Assembly (NCBI GenBank): GCA_002477825.1
Contig: DLKT01000060.1
Span: forward strand, 17,888 to 81,887
Origin: Caryophanales bacterium UBA7581
GTDB taxonomy: Bacteria > Bacillota_I > Bacilli_A > RFN20 > CAG-826
Direction of reading: 5' to 3'
DNA length: 64,000 nucleotides
Part shown: in pieces, positions 50,876-59,217 of the stretch
Numbering within the stretch: the stretch's first letter is position 1
How the letters are laid out: each line of letters starts with the position of its first letter
Program-made: the position numbers and the translations under genes
The notes under the pieces: generated by a model
Databases searched by the model: none
What the model was told of the DNA's origin: nothing
The model's input: only the letters and a program-made list of their open reading frames with translations

Positions 50876-52623
50876 TATCGCTCCTCCATTTCTTTTTCTA
50901 ATTCTTGGAGTTCGACCATTCTTCGATATGTTTTGGAGGTTTCCATTAAAGTATCATGATCCGCAAAAGCTTCAATTTTTCCGTGGCGTAAAACTAAAAT
51001 GCGATGGGCATGACGAACCGTAGAAACACGTGACGCTACAATAATCGTCGTTTTGCCTTTTCTTTCTTCTTCAATATGACGAAGTATTTGTTCTTCGGTT
51101 TTCACGTCAACAGCGGAAACAACATCATCTAAAATTAAAATCGTTGGATCTTTAATGACCGCACGCGCTAAAGCAATTCTTTGCTTTTGTCCACCGGATA
51201 AAGTTACACCTCTTTCTCCAGAAACCGTTTGATAGCCTTCTGGAAAACTTAAAATGTTTTCTTCAACTTCTGCAAAACGCGCTGCTTTTGATATTTCTTC
51301 TTCACTTGCATCCATTTTTCCAAATGAAATATGGCTCGCAATCGTACCTGAAAAAAGGAATTGATCTTGCGGAACATATCCGATATCTTTTCTGATGACA
51401 TCTAAAGAGATATCCATGATATCATGTGCATCAAAGAACAATTGATCTTTATCCACGTTATATAGACGTAATAAAAGTTGGACGAGGGTGGTTTTTCCAC
51501 TTCCAATTTTTCCAACGATACCAATCGTTTCTCCTTTTTCAATGTGTAAAGAAATATCTTTTAAAGTAGGTTCAAGAGAACCGGGGTAAGAAAAATATAA
51601 GTGCTTCATGGTAATTTCACCTTGTAACGGTTCTTGAAGCGCTCCTGGCGCATCCACAATTTCTGGTTTTTCTTCTAATAATTTAGCAATACGATTCAAA
51701 CTTGCATTGCCTCTACTTCTTAAATTAATGATTTGCGCAAGGGCAAGCATCGGCCAAATAATCGTGGTGAAATAGCCAGAGAATTCAGTTACATCTCCGG
51801 CATTAAAGTTTTGACCATTGATGACATAATAGCCACCAATTGCCATAATTAAAGCCCCAATGGTATAAATTAATAAGTCAATCAAAATATCTAAAATTAC
51901 GCCATACCGGACATAAGCAATGTTGGCTTTTTTAATATCTTGATTTCGATAAGAAAAAGAACGAAATTCTTGTACTTCTTTAACAAAGGCTTTAATAACC
52001 GAAATACCAGTGAAATTTTCTTGGGTAAAGTCACTTAATCTTTCATATGCTTCTTGGCACTCTTTTTGGCGTAGCTCCATTGCTTTTCCCACTACCCCAC
52101 CTAAAGCCACTAGAACTAAAAGTGGAATCGTTGCAACAATACTAAGCTTCCAATTCGATAAAAACATTTTTACAAATGCCATCCCTCCCAAGAAAAATGC
52201 ATCTATCGTAAAGATTGTGCCATCGGAGACCACTTGGGATATCATTTCTAAGTCGTTAGTAAAAAGCGCCATCAATGCTCCGACTTTTTGCTCTTGAAAA
52301 TATCGTAAAGATAACTTTTCTGCATGCAAAAACATTTCTTGACGAAGGTCCGCCTCCACACGAAAACCTGCGCGTAAAATGGTAAGTCGCCACACAAACC
52401 GACCCAGAAAGATAAAAAATCCTATGAGTAATATATAAACCACTGGTTTCCATATCATTTCACTAGTAAATGTTCCTGTTACTTTTAATTGATTAATCAA
52501 ATCTCCTAGAATTTCTGGCACCATTAATTGCGCGTAATCGACTAAAATTAAGGCTAAAATTCCAGCAAGAAAAAGATACCAATATTTTTTATAGTAACGA
52601 TTAATCCATTTACCAAAAATCAT
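50875..52623 (-). CDS. ABC exporter half-transporter, degenerate-site subunit
   Basis: 582 residues: six helices (about 15-300) and an ATPase domain. Walker A GKIGSGKTT and signature LSGGQKQR are canonical, but the Glu after Walker B is Asp (LILDDVV) and the switch His is replaced by Ser (VASRVST). These are the hallmarks of the non-catalytic partner in heterodimeric exporters. It is the first gene of the pair and overlaps the second by 1 nt, so the two form one complex. Promoter not assigned. Confidence 0.92.
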   Translation of the reverse strand: MIFGKWINRYYKKYWYLFLAGILALILVDYAQLMVPEILGDLINQLKVTGTFTSEMIWKPVVYILLIGFFIFLGRFVWRLTILRAGFRVEADLRQEMFLHAEKLSLRYFQEQKVGALMALFTNDLEMISQVVSDGTIFTIDAFFLGGMAFVKMFLSNWKLSIVATIPLLVLVALGGVVGKAMELRQKECQEAYERLSDFTQENFTGISVIKAFVKEVQEFRSFSYRNQDIKKANIAYVRYGVILDILIDLLIYTIGALIMAIGGYYVINGQNFNAGDVTEFSGYFTTIIWPMLALAQIINLRSRGNASLNRIAKLLEEKPEIVDAPGALQEPLQGEITMKHLYFSYPGSLEPTLKDISLHIEKGETIGIVGKIGSGKTTLVQLLLRLYNVDKDQLFFDAHDIMDISLDVIRKDIGYVPQDQFLFSGTIASHISFGKMDASEEEISKAARFAEVEENILSFPEGYQTVSGERGVTLSGGQKQRIALARAVIKDPTILILDDVVSAVDVKTEEQILRHIEEERKGKTTIIVASRVSTVRHAHRILVLRHGKIEAFADHDTLMETSKTYRRMVELQELEKEMEER

Positions 52624-52770
52624 AGTGTTCTCCTTTCTAGCAATATAAGTATTATACCAAAGTTTTCTTTGTTTTTTTCTTTAAATTGTATTCTTCTCTT
52701 TTTTAGGAATAATTTCTTTAAAACATATTTGTTTTAATGTATGATTGTTGTGTATAAAGGAGGGCTGAAT

Positions 52771-53619
52771 ATGGAACCAAATAACCTAGTGCCCAACAAT
52801 AATCAAGAAGAAAGTATGTATGTTGAAGTCGATAAAAATAAAAAATATTATCTTGTCGGATCAACCAATAAAAAAGACTCTATTTTGTTTAGATTATACT
52901 TTTTTATTTACATCATTTTAATTGCACTTTCCGTTGTTCTAGCTTTTGAATTAAAAAATGCGTTAGTGTGTATCATTCCCATCATTGTACTTTTTTCGCT
53001 CTATATTCTTTTTTTCGCAATCAAAGTAAAAAAAGATGAACAATATTTTCTGGATTTTATGAATGATCTTGATTATGAAAAATTAGAAAGAAATGTTTTA
53101 AATCTTCTTAGTAATGAAAAGATTCACCCCGAAACCAAAAATTATTATCTAATGAGACTCGTTACTTTTTCACCAAGTTATAGTAAGGAAAAGTATTTAG
53201 AATATGGAAATCAAGTGAAATGTCCTAAAAATAAATCTTATCAAATCAATTATGATCTGTTATCTTTTTCCAATAATATGACACTTGAAGAATTAGATCA
53301 ACTTTATCATTTTTTGTCCGAGAAATATAAGAAAAACCGACAAGTTTATAAAGCAATCCAATTAGAATATAAAATTCAAAAAGCCGTAATGCTCGGCGCT
53401 TCAGAAGAACCTATTGATCAATTACTTCAATCCGTTGGAAAAACAAACTATCAATGCGCTGTCCGAACTTATTTGTACGCTTTCTATTATGCGAACGCCC
53501 ATGACAAGGAAAAATTCCAAAAATATTACAATGATTTTATGAATCAATACGTTGTTTTAAAAGGGCTTGTTGAGAAATTAAACACTTTAAAAGAAGAAAT
53601 AGAAAAAGAATCATTATAG
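52771..53619 (+). CDS. Membrane protein of unknown function with helical cytoplasmic domain
   Basis: 282 residues from the chosen start. Two transmembrane helices (about 36-58 and 62-86) follow a polar N-terminal region; the rest (about 90-282) is helical and Tyr/Lys-rich, possibly TPR-like, predicted cytoplasmic. No known family is recognised. An in-frame ATG lies 30 nt upstream, but AAAGGAGG stands 7 nt before the ATG at 52771, so that start is chosen. It precedes, on the same strand, another two-helix protein and LemA, and is probably part of the same locus. Confidence 0.75.
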   Translation: MEPNNLVPNNNQEESMYVEVDKNKKYYLVGSTNKKDSILFRLYFFIYIILIALSVVLAFELKNALVCIIPIIVLFSLYILFFAIKVKKDEQYFLDFMNDLDYEKLERNVLNLLSNEKIHPETKNYYLMRLVTFSPSYSKEKYLEYGNQVKCPKNKSYQINYDLLSFSNNMTLEELDQLYHFLSEKYKKNRQVYKAIQLEYKIQKAVMLGASEEPIDQLLQSVGKTNYQCAVRTYLYAFYYANAHDKEKFQKYYNDFMNQYVVLKGLVEKLNTLKEEIEKESL

Positions 53620-53646
53620 ATTTTTTAAATCATTCTAACGTTTCAT

Positions 53647-53668
53647 TTTATCTTTATGATAAAATATA
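53647..53668 (+). promoter_or_regulatory. Inverted repeat before the 617-residue gene
   Basis: ATTTTATC and GATAAAAT are perfect 8-bp arms around a 5-nt centre, about 25 nt before the ATG and before AAAGGAG. It could be a weak terminator, operator or leader stem; TATGAT inside it may be a -10. Confidence 0.4.
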
Positions 53669-53690
53669 AAGTAACAAAGGAGTTGATATT

Positions 53691-55544
53691 ATGGCCACCG
53701 ATTTATTAGAGCCACTATCCCTATATAACAAAACATTAAAAAATGAGTTTCATCAACACGCTGAAGATTATTTCGATGAACTGATTCAAAAATCACAAGT
53801 AGATGTGGAAGGAAATAAGCTTACCGTAAAAGCTTATAAAGATGCTTTAGCAAAATTAGAAGTTGCTAAAAAGAAAATGTCAAAAACTCGTTCTTTAAAA
53901 GTTTTTCTCATTATTTTAACGGTTATCTTCTTTATTGTAACATTTATCTTTGCTTATTCTGCATTTACAACACCCGTTGTCTCTTTAATGGTAGATCTCA
54001 TTATTGCCATCGCATCTTTGGGACTTGCTATTCTCATGATTGTTTTGTTGGCTAAAAAAATTAAGAAAAAATTAAAAGACCAACAAGCTGTCATTGATGA
54101 ACTTACCAATACAGCCAATCAACGTTTAGCAGAAGCACAAGCACAAATGGCTTGTTTGAATCGAATTTTTGACTGGAACGCCCATGCTGAAATTGTTAAA
54201 AGGACGACAGATGTCTTAAAAATCGATCGTTACTTTGACGTTCAACGCTACCACTATTTACAAGAAAACTATGGTTTAGAAGACGAATTAGATGAACATA
54301 TCTCCACCGATATGATTATGTCGGGTGAAATCGTCAAGAATCCTTTCTTGCTCGTTAGACAAGTAAAACAAACCATGGGTTCTAAAACTTATTATGGTAC
54401 TTTAACCATTAGTTGGACCGAAACCGTACGCGATTCTAATGGCAAGTCACATACTGTCACTAGAACACAAACCTTACATGCTTCCGTAATTAAACCAATT
54501 CCAGTTTATAATTACAACACTTTCCTCGTTTATGGAAATGAAGCAGCAAAGGATTTACACTTTACTCGTTCTCCCTCAGGAGCATCTGGGTTAAGTGAAA
54601 AGCAAATTGATGCCAAAGTAAAAAAAGGCATGAAAGCCTTAACTAAAAAAGCAAAAAAAGATTTAGCAAAAGGAAATAGTGGCTTTACCGCTTTAGGCAA
54701 TGAAGAGTTTGATGTATTATTTGGTGCCAAAGACCGTGATAATGAAGTAGAATTCCGTTTACTCTTTACTCCTCTTGCGCAAAAATCATTACTTGAATTA
54801 ATAAAAAACAAAGAGCCTTATGGTGATGATTTCTATTTTGTAAAAGATGGACCATTGAATTTCATTACTTCTGTCCACTCACAAAACCAAGATTATTATG
54901 GAAATCCTGCTCGCTATATTTCTTATGACTTAGAGGAATCAAAGAAAGCTTTCATTAATTACAATGATAACTTATTACAAGGCTTATTCTTCGATTTAGC
55001 TCCTGTCCTTTGCATTCCTTTATATCAACAACATGAACCCAATGCATTTAATCCATATCCAACGTATTCACAAAACTTTACTAGTTATGAAATGGAAGTT
55101 TTATCGAATGCATTTGATCCTGACATCTTCAAACATCCTGAAACAGCGACTCCAGTTATTCTAAAATCTAATTTCCAAGAAAAAGCAGGTCTTGCTGATA
55201 CGACCGTTATTAAAGCTTTCTCATTTAGGACTGAAGATAGATTGGACTATGTCTCTGTTTATGGTGGAGATGGGCACTACCATAACGTACCTGTACCATG
55301 GGAAGAATATTTACCTATTGATTATGAAACACCTATGGTCATCAAAGGTTTTGAAGGCTCACGTGAAGACTTTAATGATTTATTAAATACTGCCGAATTC
55401 CAAGGTTTTATGCAAAAATATGTACGTGATTCGCATATCATTTATCAAAGAGGTTTAATAGCTTTTATTATGAGTTCTCTCTATACTACAAATGCAGATG
55501 AAGAATTGACGAACTTATTAAAAAAAGCTAAAATAAATAAGTAA
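53691..55544 (+). CDS. Two-helix membrane protein of unknown function, LemA neighbour
   Basis: 617 residues. A helical, probably coiled-coil lead (about 1-65) precedes two transmembrane helices (about 68-90 and 94-118), then a second helical stretch and a large soluble domain (about 165-617). This has a beta-rich centre (YYGTLTISWTETV, then TLHASVIKPIP) and an Ala/Lys-rich segment (about 315-335). No catalytic motif is recognised. It is 19 nt upstream of lemA, and the same layout of a big membrane protein paired with LemA suggests a joint envelope function. AAAGGAG precedes the start. Confidence 0.78.
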   Translation: MATDLLEPLSLYNKTLKNEFHQHAEDYFDELIQKSQVDVEGNKLTVKAYKDALAKLEVAKKKMSKTRSLKVFLIILTVIFFIVTFIFAYSAFTTPVVSLMVDLIIAIASLGLAILMIVLLAKKIKKKLKDQQAVIDELTNTANQRLAEAQAQMACLNRIFDWNAHAEIVKRTTDVLKIDRYFDVQRYHYLQENYGLEDELDEHISTDMIMSGEIVKNPFLLVRQVKQTMGSKTYYGTLTISWTETVRDSNGKSHTVTRTQTLHASVIKPIPVYNYNTFLVYGNEAAKDLHFTRSPSGASGLSEKQIDAKVKKGMKALTKKAKKDLAKGNSGFTALGNEEFDVLFGAKDRDNEVEFRLLFTPLAQKSLLELIKNKEPYGDDFYFVKDGPLNFITSVHSQNQDYYGNPARYISYDLEESKKAFINYNDNLLQGLFFDLAPVLCIPLYQQHEPNAFNPYPTYSQNFTSYEMEVLSNAFDPDIFKHPETATPVILKSNFQEKAGLADTTVIKAFSFRTEDRLDYVSVYGGDGHYHNVPVPWEEYLPIDYETPMVIKGFEGSREDFNDLLNTAEFQGFMQKYVRDSHIIYQRGLIAFIMSSLYTTNADEELTNLLKKAKINK

Positions 55545-55563
55545 GAAAGGAATTAAAAAAACT

Positions 55564-56244
55564 ATGGCAAATGAATTAGACGAAGTGAATGGCCCAGTTA
55601 GCGAAGAAGGTCGCGACGTTGCGGTTATTCAAAAACAAATCCCTGTAAAAGTGGGTTGGGGATCCACATTCTTCCAAGTCATCCTTTGGGTACTTGGTAT
55701 TATTCCTGGCTTAATTTTCTTGATTATGAAAATTAAAGCTAAGACCTATTTACGTCAATTACAACAAAAGATTCAACATGACGCATCTCAAATCGACAAC
55801 TATCTTGAACAACGCGTTGTTATCTTATCTAACTGCGCAAAACTTCTTGATAAAGCCATTGATTTAGATAAAGACACCTATACCACTATCGCCGCTGCTC
55901 GTTCAGGTATTAATCCAAATGGTGATGCCTCTAACGATGAAGCAAGAAATGCATTAGGCGGAGCTGTTGATCGTTTATCCACTCAAATTCATCTCGCTTT
56001 TGAAAATTATCCAGATTTACAAGCACATAAAGAATTAGAGAAAGCAATGCAACAAAACGATTATCTCCAACGTGAAATCACCGCTGCTCGTGAAGTTTAT
56101 AACGACACTGTCAGCCGTTGGAACCAAGACATCTTTGCTTGGCCAACCAAGATGATTGCCGCTGCTGAATTAGGATATACTACTCGTATTCCATTCTCTG
56201 CTTCTAAAGAAGTCAAAGATAAAGCAAGAGACGTTTTCTTCTAG
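55564..56244 (+). CDS. lemA: LemA-family membrane protein
   Basis: 226 residues. One transmembrane helix (about 32-54) is followed by the long helical LemA domain: QIDNYLEQRVVIL, TYTTIAAARSG, and AREVYNDTVSRWNQ with the terminal WPTKMIAAAELGYTTRIPF, the family signature region. LemA proteins are single-pass proteins of poorly defined function, often next to large membrane proteins. It is the last gene of the unit and is followed by a strong terminator. The N-terminal 30 residues before the helix are acidic and presumably extracytoplasmic. Confidence 0.9.
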   Translation: MANELDEVNGPVSEEGRDVAVIQKQIPVKVGWGSTFFQVILWVLGIIPGLIFLIMKIKAKTYLRQLQQKIQHDASQIDNYLEQRVVILSNCAKLLDKAIDLDKDTYTTIAAARSGINPNGDASNDEARNALGGAVDRLSTQIHLAFENYPDLQAHKELEKAMQQNDYLQREITAAREVYNDTVSRWNQDIFAWPTKMIAAAELGYTTRIPFSASKEVKDKARDVFF

Positions 56245-56248
56245 AAAG

Positions 56249-56301
56249 AAAAATGAGCCATCTTCTCCAATGGAGGGATGGCTTTTTTGTTGCTCATTTT
56301 T
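56249..56301. terminator. Nested bidirectional terminator after lemA
   Basis: Inner hairpin AGCCATC...GATGGCT followed by TTTTTT serves lemA. Outer arms AAAAATGAGC/GCTCATTTTT make it work for the convergent AraC gene, whose stop codon (56294-56296) lies inside. Confidence 0.85.
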
Positions 56302-57130
56302 TCTTATATTTTGAAGGAGATAAATGCGAATACTTTTTAAATTGCTTCGAAAAGTATAAAGGATCATTAAAGCCAACAGAATACGCAACTTCTTGAACAT
56401 TTAAGCGCCCAGATAATAGTAAAAGACGGGCTTTCTGCATGCGAATATCATATATATATCGCGTAATTGTAAATCCAGTTTGTTGTTTAAACACTCTTGA
56501 AAGATATGCTTCGTTCATAAAGAAATGTCGGGCGATAGAAGAAGTATTCAATGTAGATCTAGTGTAGTTTTCATTAATATATGCGCATATTCTTTTAACC
56601 ACAGTTTTGGTTTCTTGTTGAATTTCTTTTTTACCATTATTTCGTCTTCTAATAATTTCAAATAATAATTGATTGACCTTTGCAATAGCGATTAAATCAT
56701 TTGATATTTCATCCATATTTTCTAAAAGTGAGCAAAAAATATCTTTTAGTTTTCCATCCTCGTCATGAAAAACCGGCGTATCTTTTGTAAATCCAGCTTT
56801 TTGGAAAAGCGTTTGCGCTGCTGAACCATTTACCTCTATCCATAAATAAGTCCATGGATCATTTTGATTAGGAGCATAGGCAATTTTAGTATCCACGGGA
56901 ATGAAAAACATATCGTTCTCTTTAATTTCATATTCTTGCCCTTCAATCTTAAAATATCCTTTTCCTTTTAAGCAATAATGGATCACGAAATGACTTCTAA
57001 CCAAAGGCCCGATAGCGCCTTTTTCTTTTTTGCATTGTTCGTAACCCGCTACAATGACATAAAACTCACTTAATGTATTATCTAATACATATTTATAATA
57101 TAGTGATTCCGTTAAAAACTTATATTTCAT
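56294..57130 (-). CDS. AraC-family transcriptional regulator
   Basis: 278 residues from the chosen start. The N-terminal cupin-like sensing domain (about 25-135) has HYCLKGKGYFKIEGQEYEI. The C-terminal pair of helix-turn-helix motifs (about 180-278) contains SIARHFFMNEAYLSRVFKQQ and ends LNVQEVAYSVGFNDPLYFSK then FKKYSHLSPSKYK, the AraC signature. In-frame ATGs exist 69 nt upstream, but GAGG lies 8 nt before the ATG at 57130. It diverges from the surface lipoprotein and glycerophosphodiesterase genes and is likely their activator. Confidence 0.92.
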   Translation of the reverse strand: MKYKFLTESLYYKYVLDNTLSEFYVIVAGYEQCKKEKGAIGPLVRSHFVIHYCLKGKGYFKIEGQEYEIKENDMFFIPVDTKIAYAPNQNDPWTYLWIEVNGSAAQTLFQKAGFTKDTPVFHDEDGKLKDIFCSLLENMDEISNDLIAIAKVNQLLFEIIRRRNNGKKEIQQETKTVVKRICAYINENYTRSTLNTSSIARHFFMNEAYLSRVFKQQTGFTITRYIYDIRMQKARLLLLSGRLNVQEVAYSVGFNDPLYFSKQFKKYSHLSPSKYKKK

Positions 57131-57224
57131 CCTTGTTTCCTCGAATAAATTATCCATAATTTTTTTACTATTTTCAATTACTAAGTAAAAATTTTCCATA
57201 TTGCAGTAAAATTACGCCATTAAA

Positions 57225-57249
57225 TGTAACCGCTTTTATTTTCTATAAT
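57225..57249 (+). promoter_or_regulatory. Promoter with cre-like site before the 57.3 kb lipoprotein
   Basis: -10 TATAAT (57244-57249) is perfect; the -35 is weak, fitting an activator-dependent promoter. TGTAACCGCTTTTA (57225-57238) matches 13 of 14 cre positions and overlaps the -35/spacer region. Confidence 0.5.
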
Positions 57250-57273
57250 GAAAATATGAAAGGAAATAATTAT

Positions 57274-59205
57274 ATGAAAAAAAAGAAAAGTTTTGTGCTT
57301 TTAGCGTTATCTTTCCTTCTCGCGTCTTGCGGAAATAAAGTACCTACAAGCACATCGAGTAGTCAACCAACTACAACCCCAACTTCTACTTCTATTACTA
57401 CTCCTTCAAGTAATAGTTCATCTTCTAGTGTAGAAAGAGAAAAGCCTCGAATTCTTCTAGAAAATGAAGTTACCGAAGTAACCTGTAAAGCCGGAGAATA
57501 TCTTCGCTTACCTAAAGGCTTTGCCCGTGATATGGATCAAAAAGATATAAGTAGTTCTATATCCACCTCTCTTTTAGAAAATGAAGGAGCCACTTTAAAT
57601 AATGGTTATTTTATCGCTTCTTTAGCGGGAACTTATCATGTTCAATATGCGGTTAAAGATCATTTAGATACCGAAGCGACTTTTGATTTGCCAATCAAAG
57701 TTACTTCATGGTATGAAAACACCTACGATGTTGGCGCTTATGGGAATTTAAAGGAATTTGAAAATAATAAAGTCTATAAAGATGGTTTAGAAAATACCTC
57801 TGCTTTATTATCTTTACCTTCTAACGCGCAATTTGTTTCTGATGATCGTGCGATTGAAGGAACTTCATTATATATCGATTTCTCTAGTCGTAGCGGCGAA
57901 AGTAATGCAATTACATTACCCGGTCTTTCTAATTATATTCAACCAGGAAAATGGACTATTTCCTTTGATGTGAAAATGGTTAAAGGTATTGGTTTTTCTG
58001 ATTTCTTTGTTGGTTATAAAGAAGCTTCTAATAGTGATAATCAACAAATTTCATTAGCGAAAGTAGCGTTTGGAGAAACAACTCGCGTTACTTATACTGG
58101 TGTATTAAATGTAGACACACAAAAAGATTATACCTTCCAAATTTTTAAAATGAATAATGGATCTAATGCTATCAGCTTAGATAACTTTGACATTCGTTAC
58201 GAAGAAGTAAGCTACACCTTCTATACACCAACCGTTGAAGATTTAAAGAAAGGTGTTACCATTGATTGGAATGACAAATTCATGCCGATTACCTCTTCTG
58301 TTCCTCAAACGGTTTCGGAAATTGAATCGGATGCGGTTCGTCAAGAATTAGAAGCCTCCCCTGCTTTTGGTGAAACTTGCTTATATATGTATGGAACCGG
58401 AGATCATAACTTAACGGGTATTGAAAGAGATGTAGACCCAGACTATTTTGATACCTCTATGGTTTATAACTTTAAATTCACCTATTATGCAATGTCTGTA
58501 AGTGCTCACTATATCATTATCATCGATGGATCTGCAGATAATGTTAACGTAGCTTCTGGTTTCTTAAAAACTGGTTTAAATGAAGCAGACATTTCTTTCC
58601 AAGTACCTAAAAATGCTAAGAGAATTACTTTCTATGGTACCTATGATATGTATGTTGGAAAAATGGAAATTTCTTTGACCAAATCTACCGTTAATTCTCG
58701 TACAGATACTTACAAACCAGCCAATGATGAAATCATCAAAGAAGGCGGTTATACCTGGGATTATAGCGAAAATAACGCAATCGACTTAGGTGGATTCTTG
58801 TTTGCAGACACTGCAAGTCTTTCTTCGGAAATTCAAGAATCCATTCAAGGATTAACTTCTTTCTCTTCTCAAGTTATTAAAGCCGACTTTATTAATGGTG
58901 GCGGTCGTCAATTACTCAGTGTCGCTAATGTCTTATCGTTAGACTATTCCTACACTTTATCCTTTGACGCCTATTGTGAAAGTGGTAAAACCGTCTTAGT
59001 TCTACTTTACGGAAATTCCCAAATTGGAAATCACTTCACAATGCAAAAAGCTGCTGTTAGTGGTCATACCAATGTCTACCACTATTCGGTAACCTTTACT
59101 CCAAAAAATGGAACAAATAATGATTTTAAAACCATTATGCTTTACCCACAAGCGACCTTTACTATGTATATCGGTAACATCACGCTGAGTGGTGTGAAAA
59201 ACTAG
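57274..59205 (+). CDS. Surface lipoprotein with Ig-like and carbohydrate-binding-like domains
   Basis: 643 residues from the ATG at 57274, which has AAAGGA before it; an ATG 18 nt earlier is less well placed. Lipobox LLASC (about Cys17) is followed by a Ser/Thr-rich linker (about 20-60). An Ig/cadherin-like domain (about 65-150; GTYHVQYAVKDH) precedes three jelly-roll domains (about 160-310, 325-480, 490-643). The first and last have SFDVKM/SFDAYC strands typical of CBM4/9/22-like modules. It probably binds glycans or wall polymer at the cell surface. Co-transcribed with the phosphodiesterase gene 12 nt downstream. Confidence 0.78.
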   Translation: MKKKKSFVLLALSFLLASCGNKVPTSTSSSQPTTTPTSTSITTPSSNSSSSSVEREKPRILLENEVTEVTCKAGEYLRLPKGFARDMDQKDISSSISTSLLENEGATLNNGYFIASLAGTYHVQYAVKDHLDTEATFDLPIKVTSWYENTYDVGAYGNLKEFENNKVYKDGLENTSALLSLPSNAQFVSDDRAIEGTSLYIDFSSRSGESNAITLPGLSNYIQPGKWTISFDVKMVKGIGFSDFFVGYKEASNSDNQQISLAKVAFGETTRVTYTGVLNVDTQKDYTFQIFKMNNGSNAISLDNFDIRYEEVSYTFYTPTVEDLKKGVTIDWNDKFMPITSSVPQTVSEIESDAVRQELEASPAFGETCLYMYGTGDHNLTGIERDVDPDYFDTSMVYNFKFTYYAMSVSAHYIIIIDGSADNVNVASGFLKTGLNEADISFQVPKNAKRITFYGTYDMYVGKMEISLTKSTVNSRTDTYKPANDEIIKEGGYTWDYSENNAIDLGGFLFADTASLSSEIQESIQGLTSFSSQVIKADFINGGGRQLLSVANVLSLDYSYTLSFDAYCESGKTVLVLLYGNSQIGNHFTMQKAAVSGHTNVYHYSVTFTPKNGTNNDFKTIMLYPQATFTMYIGNITLSGVKN

Positions 59206-59217
59206 GAGGAATTCATC

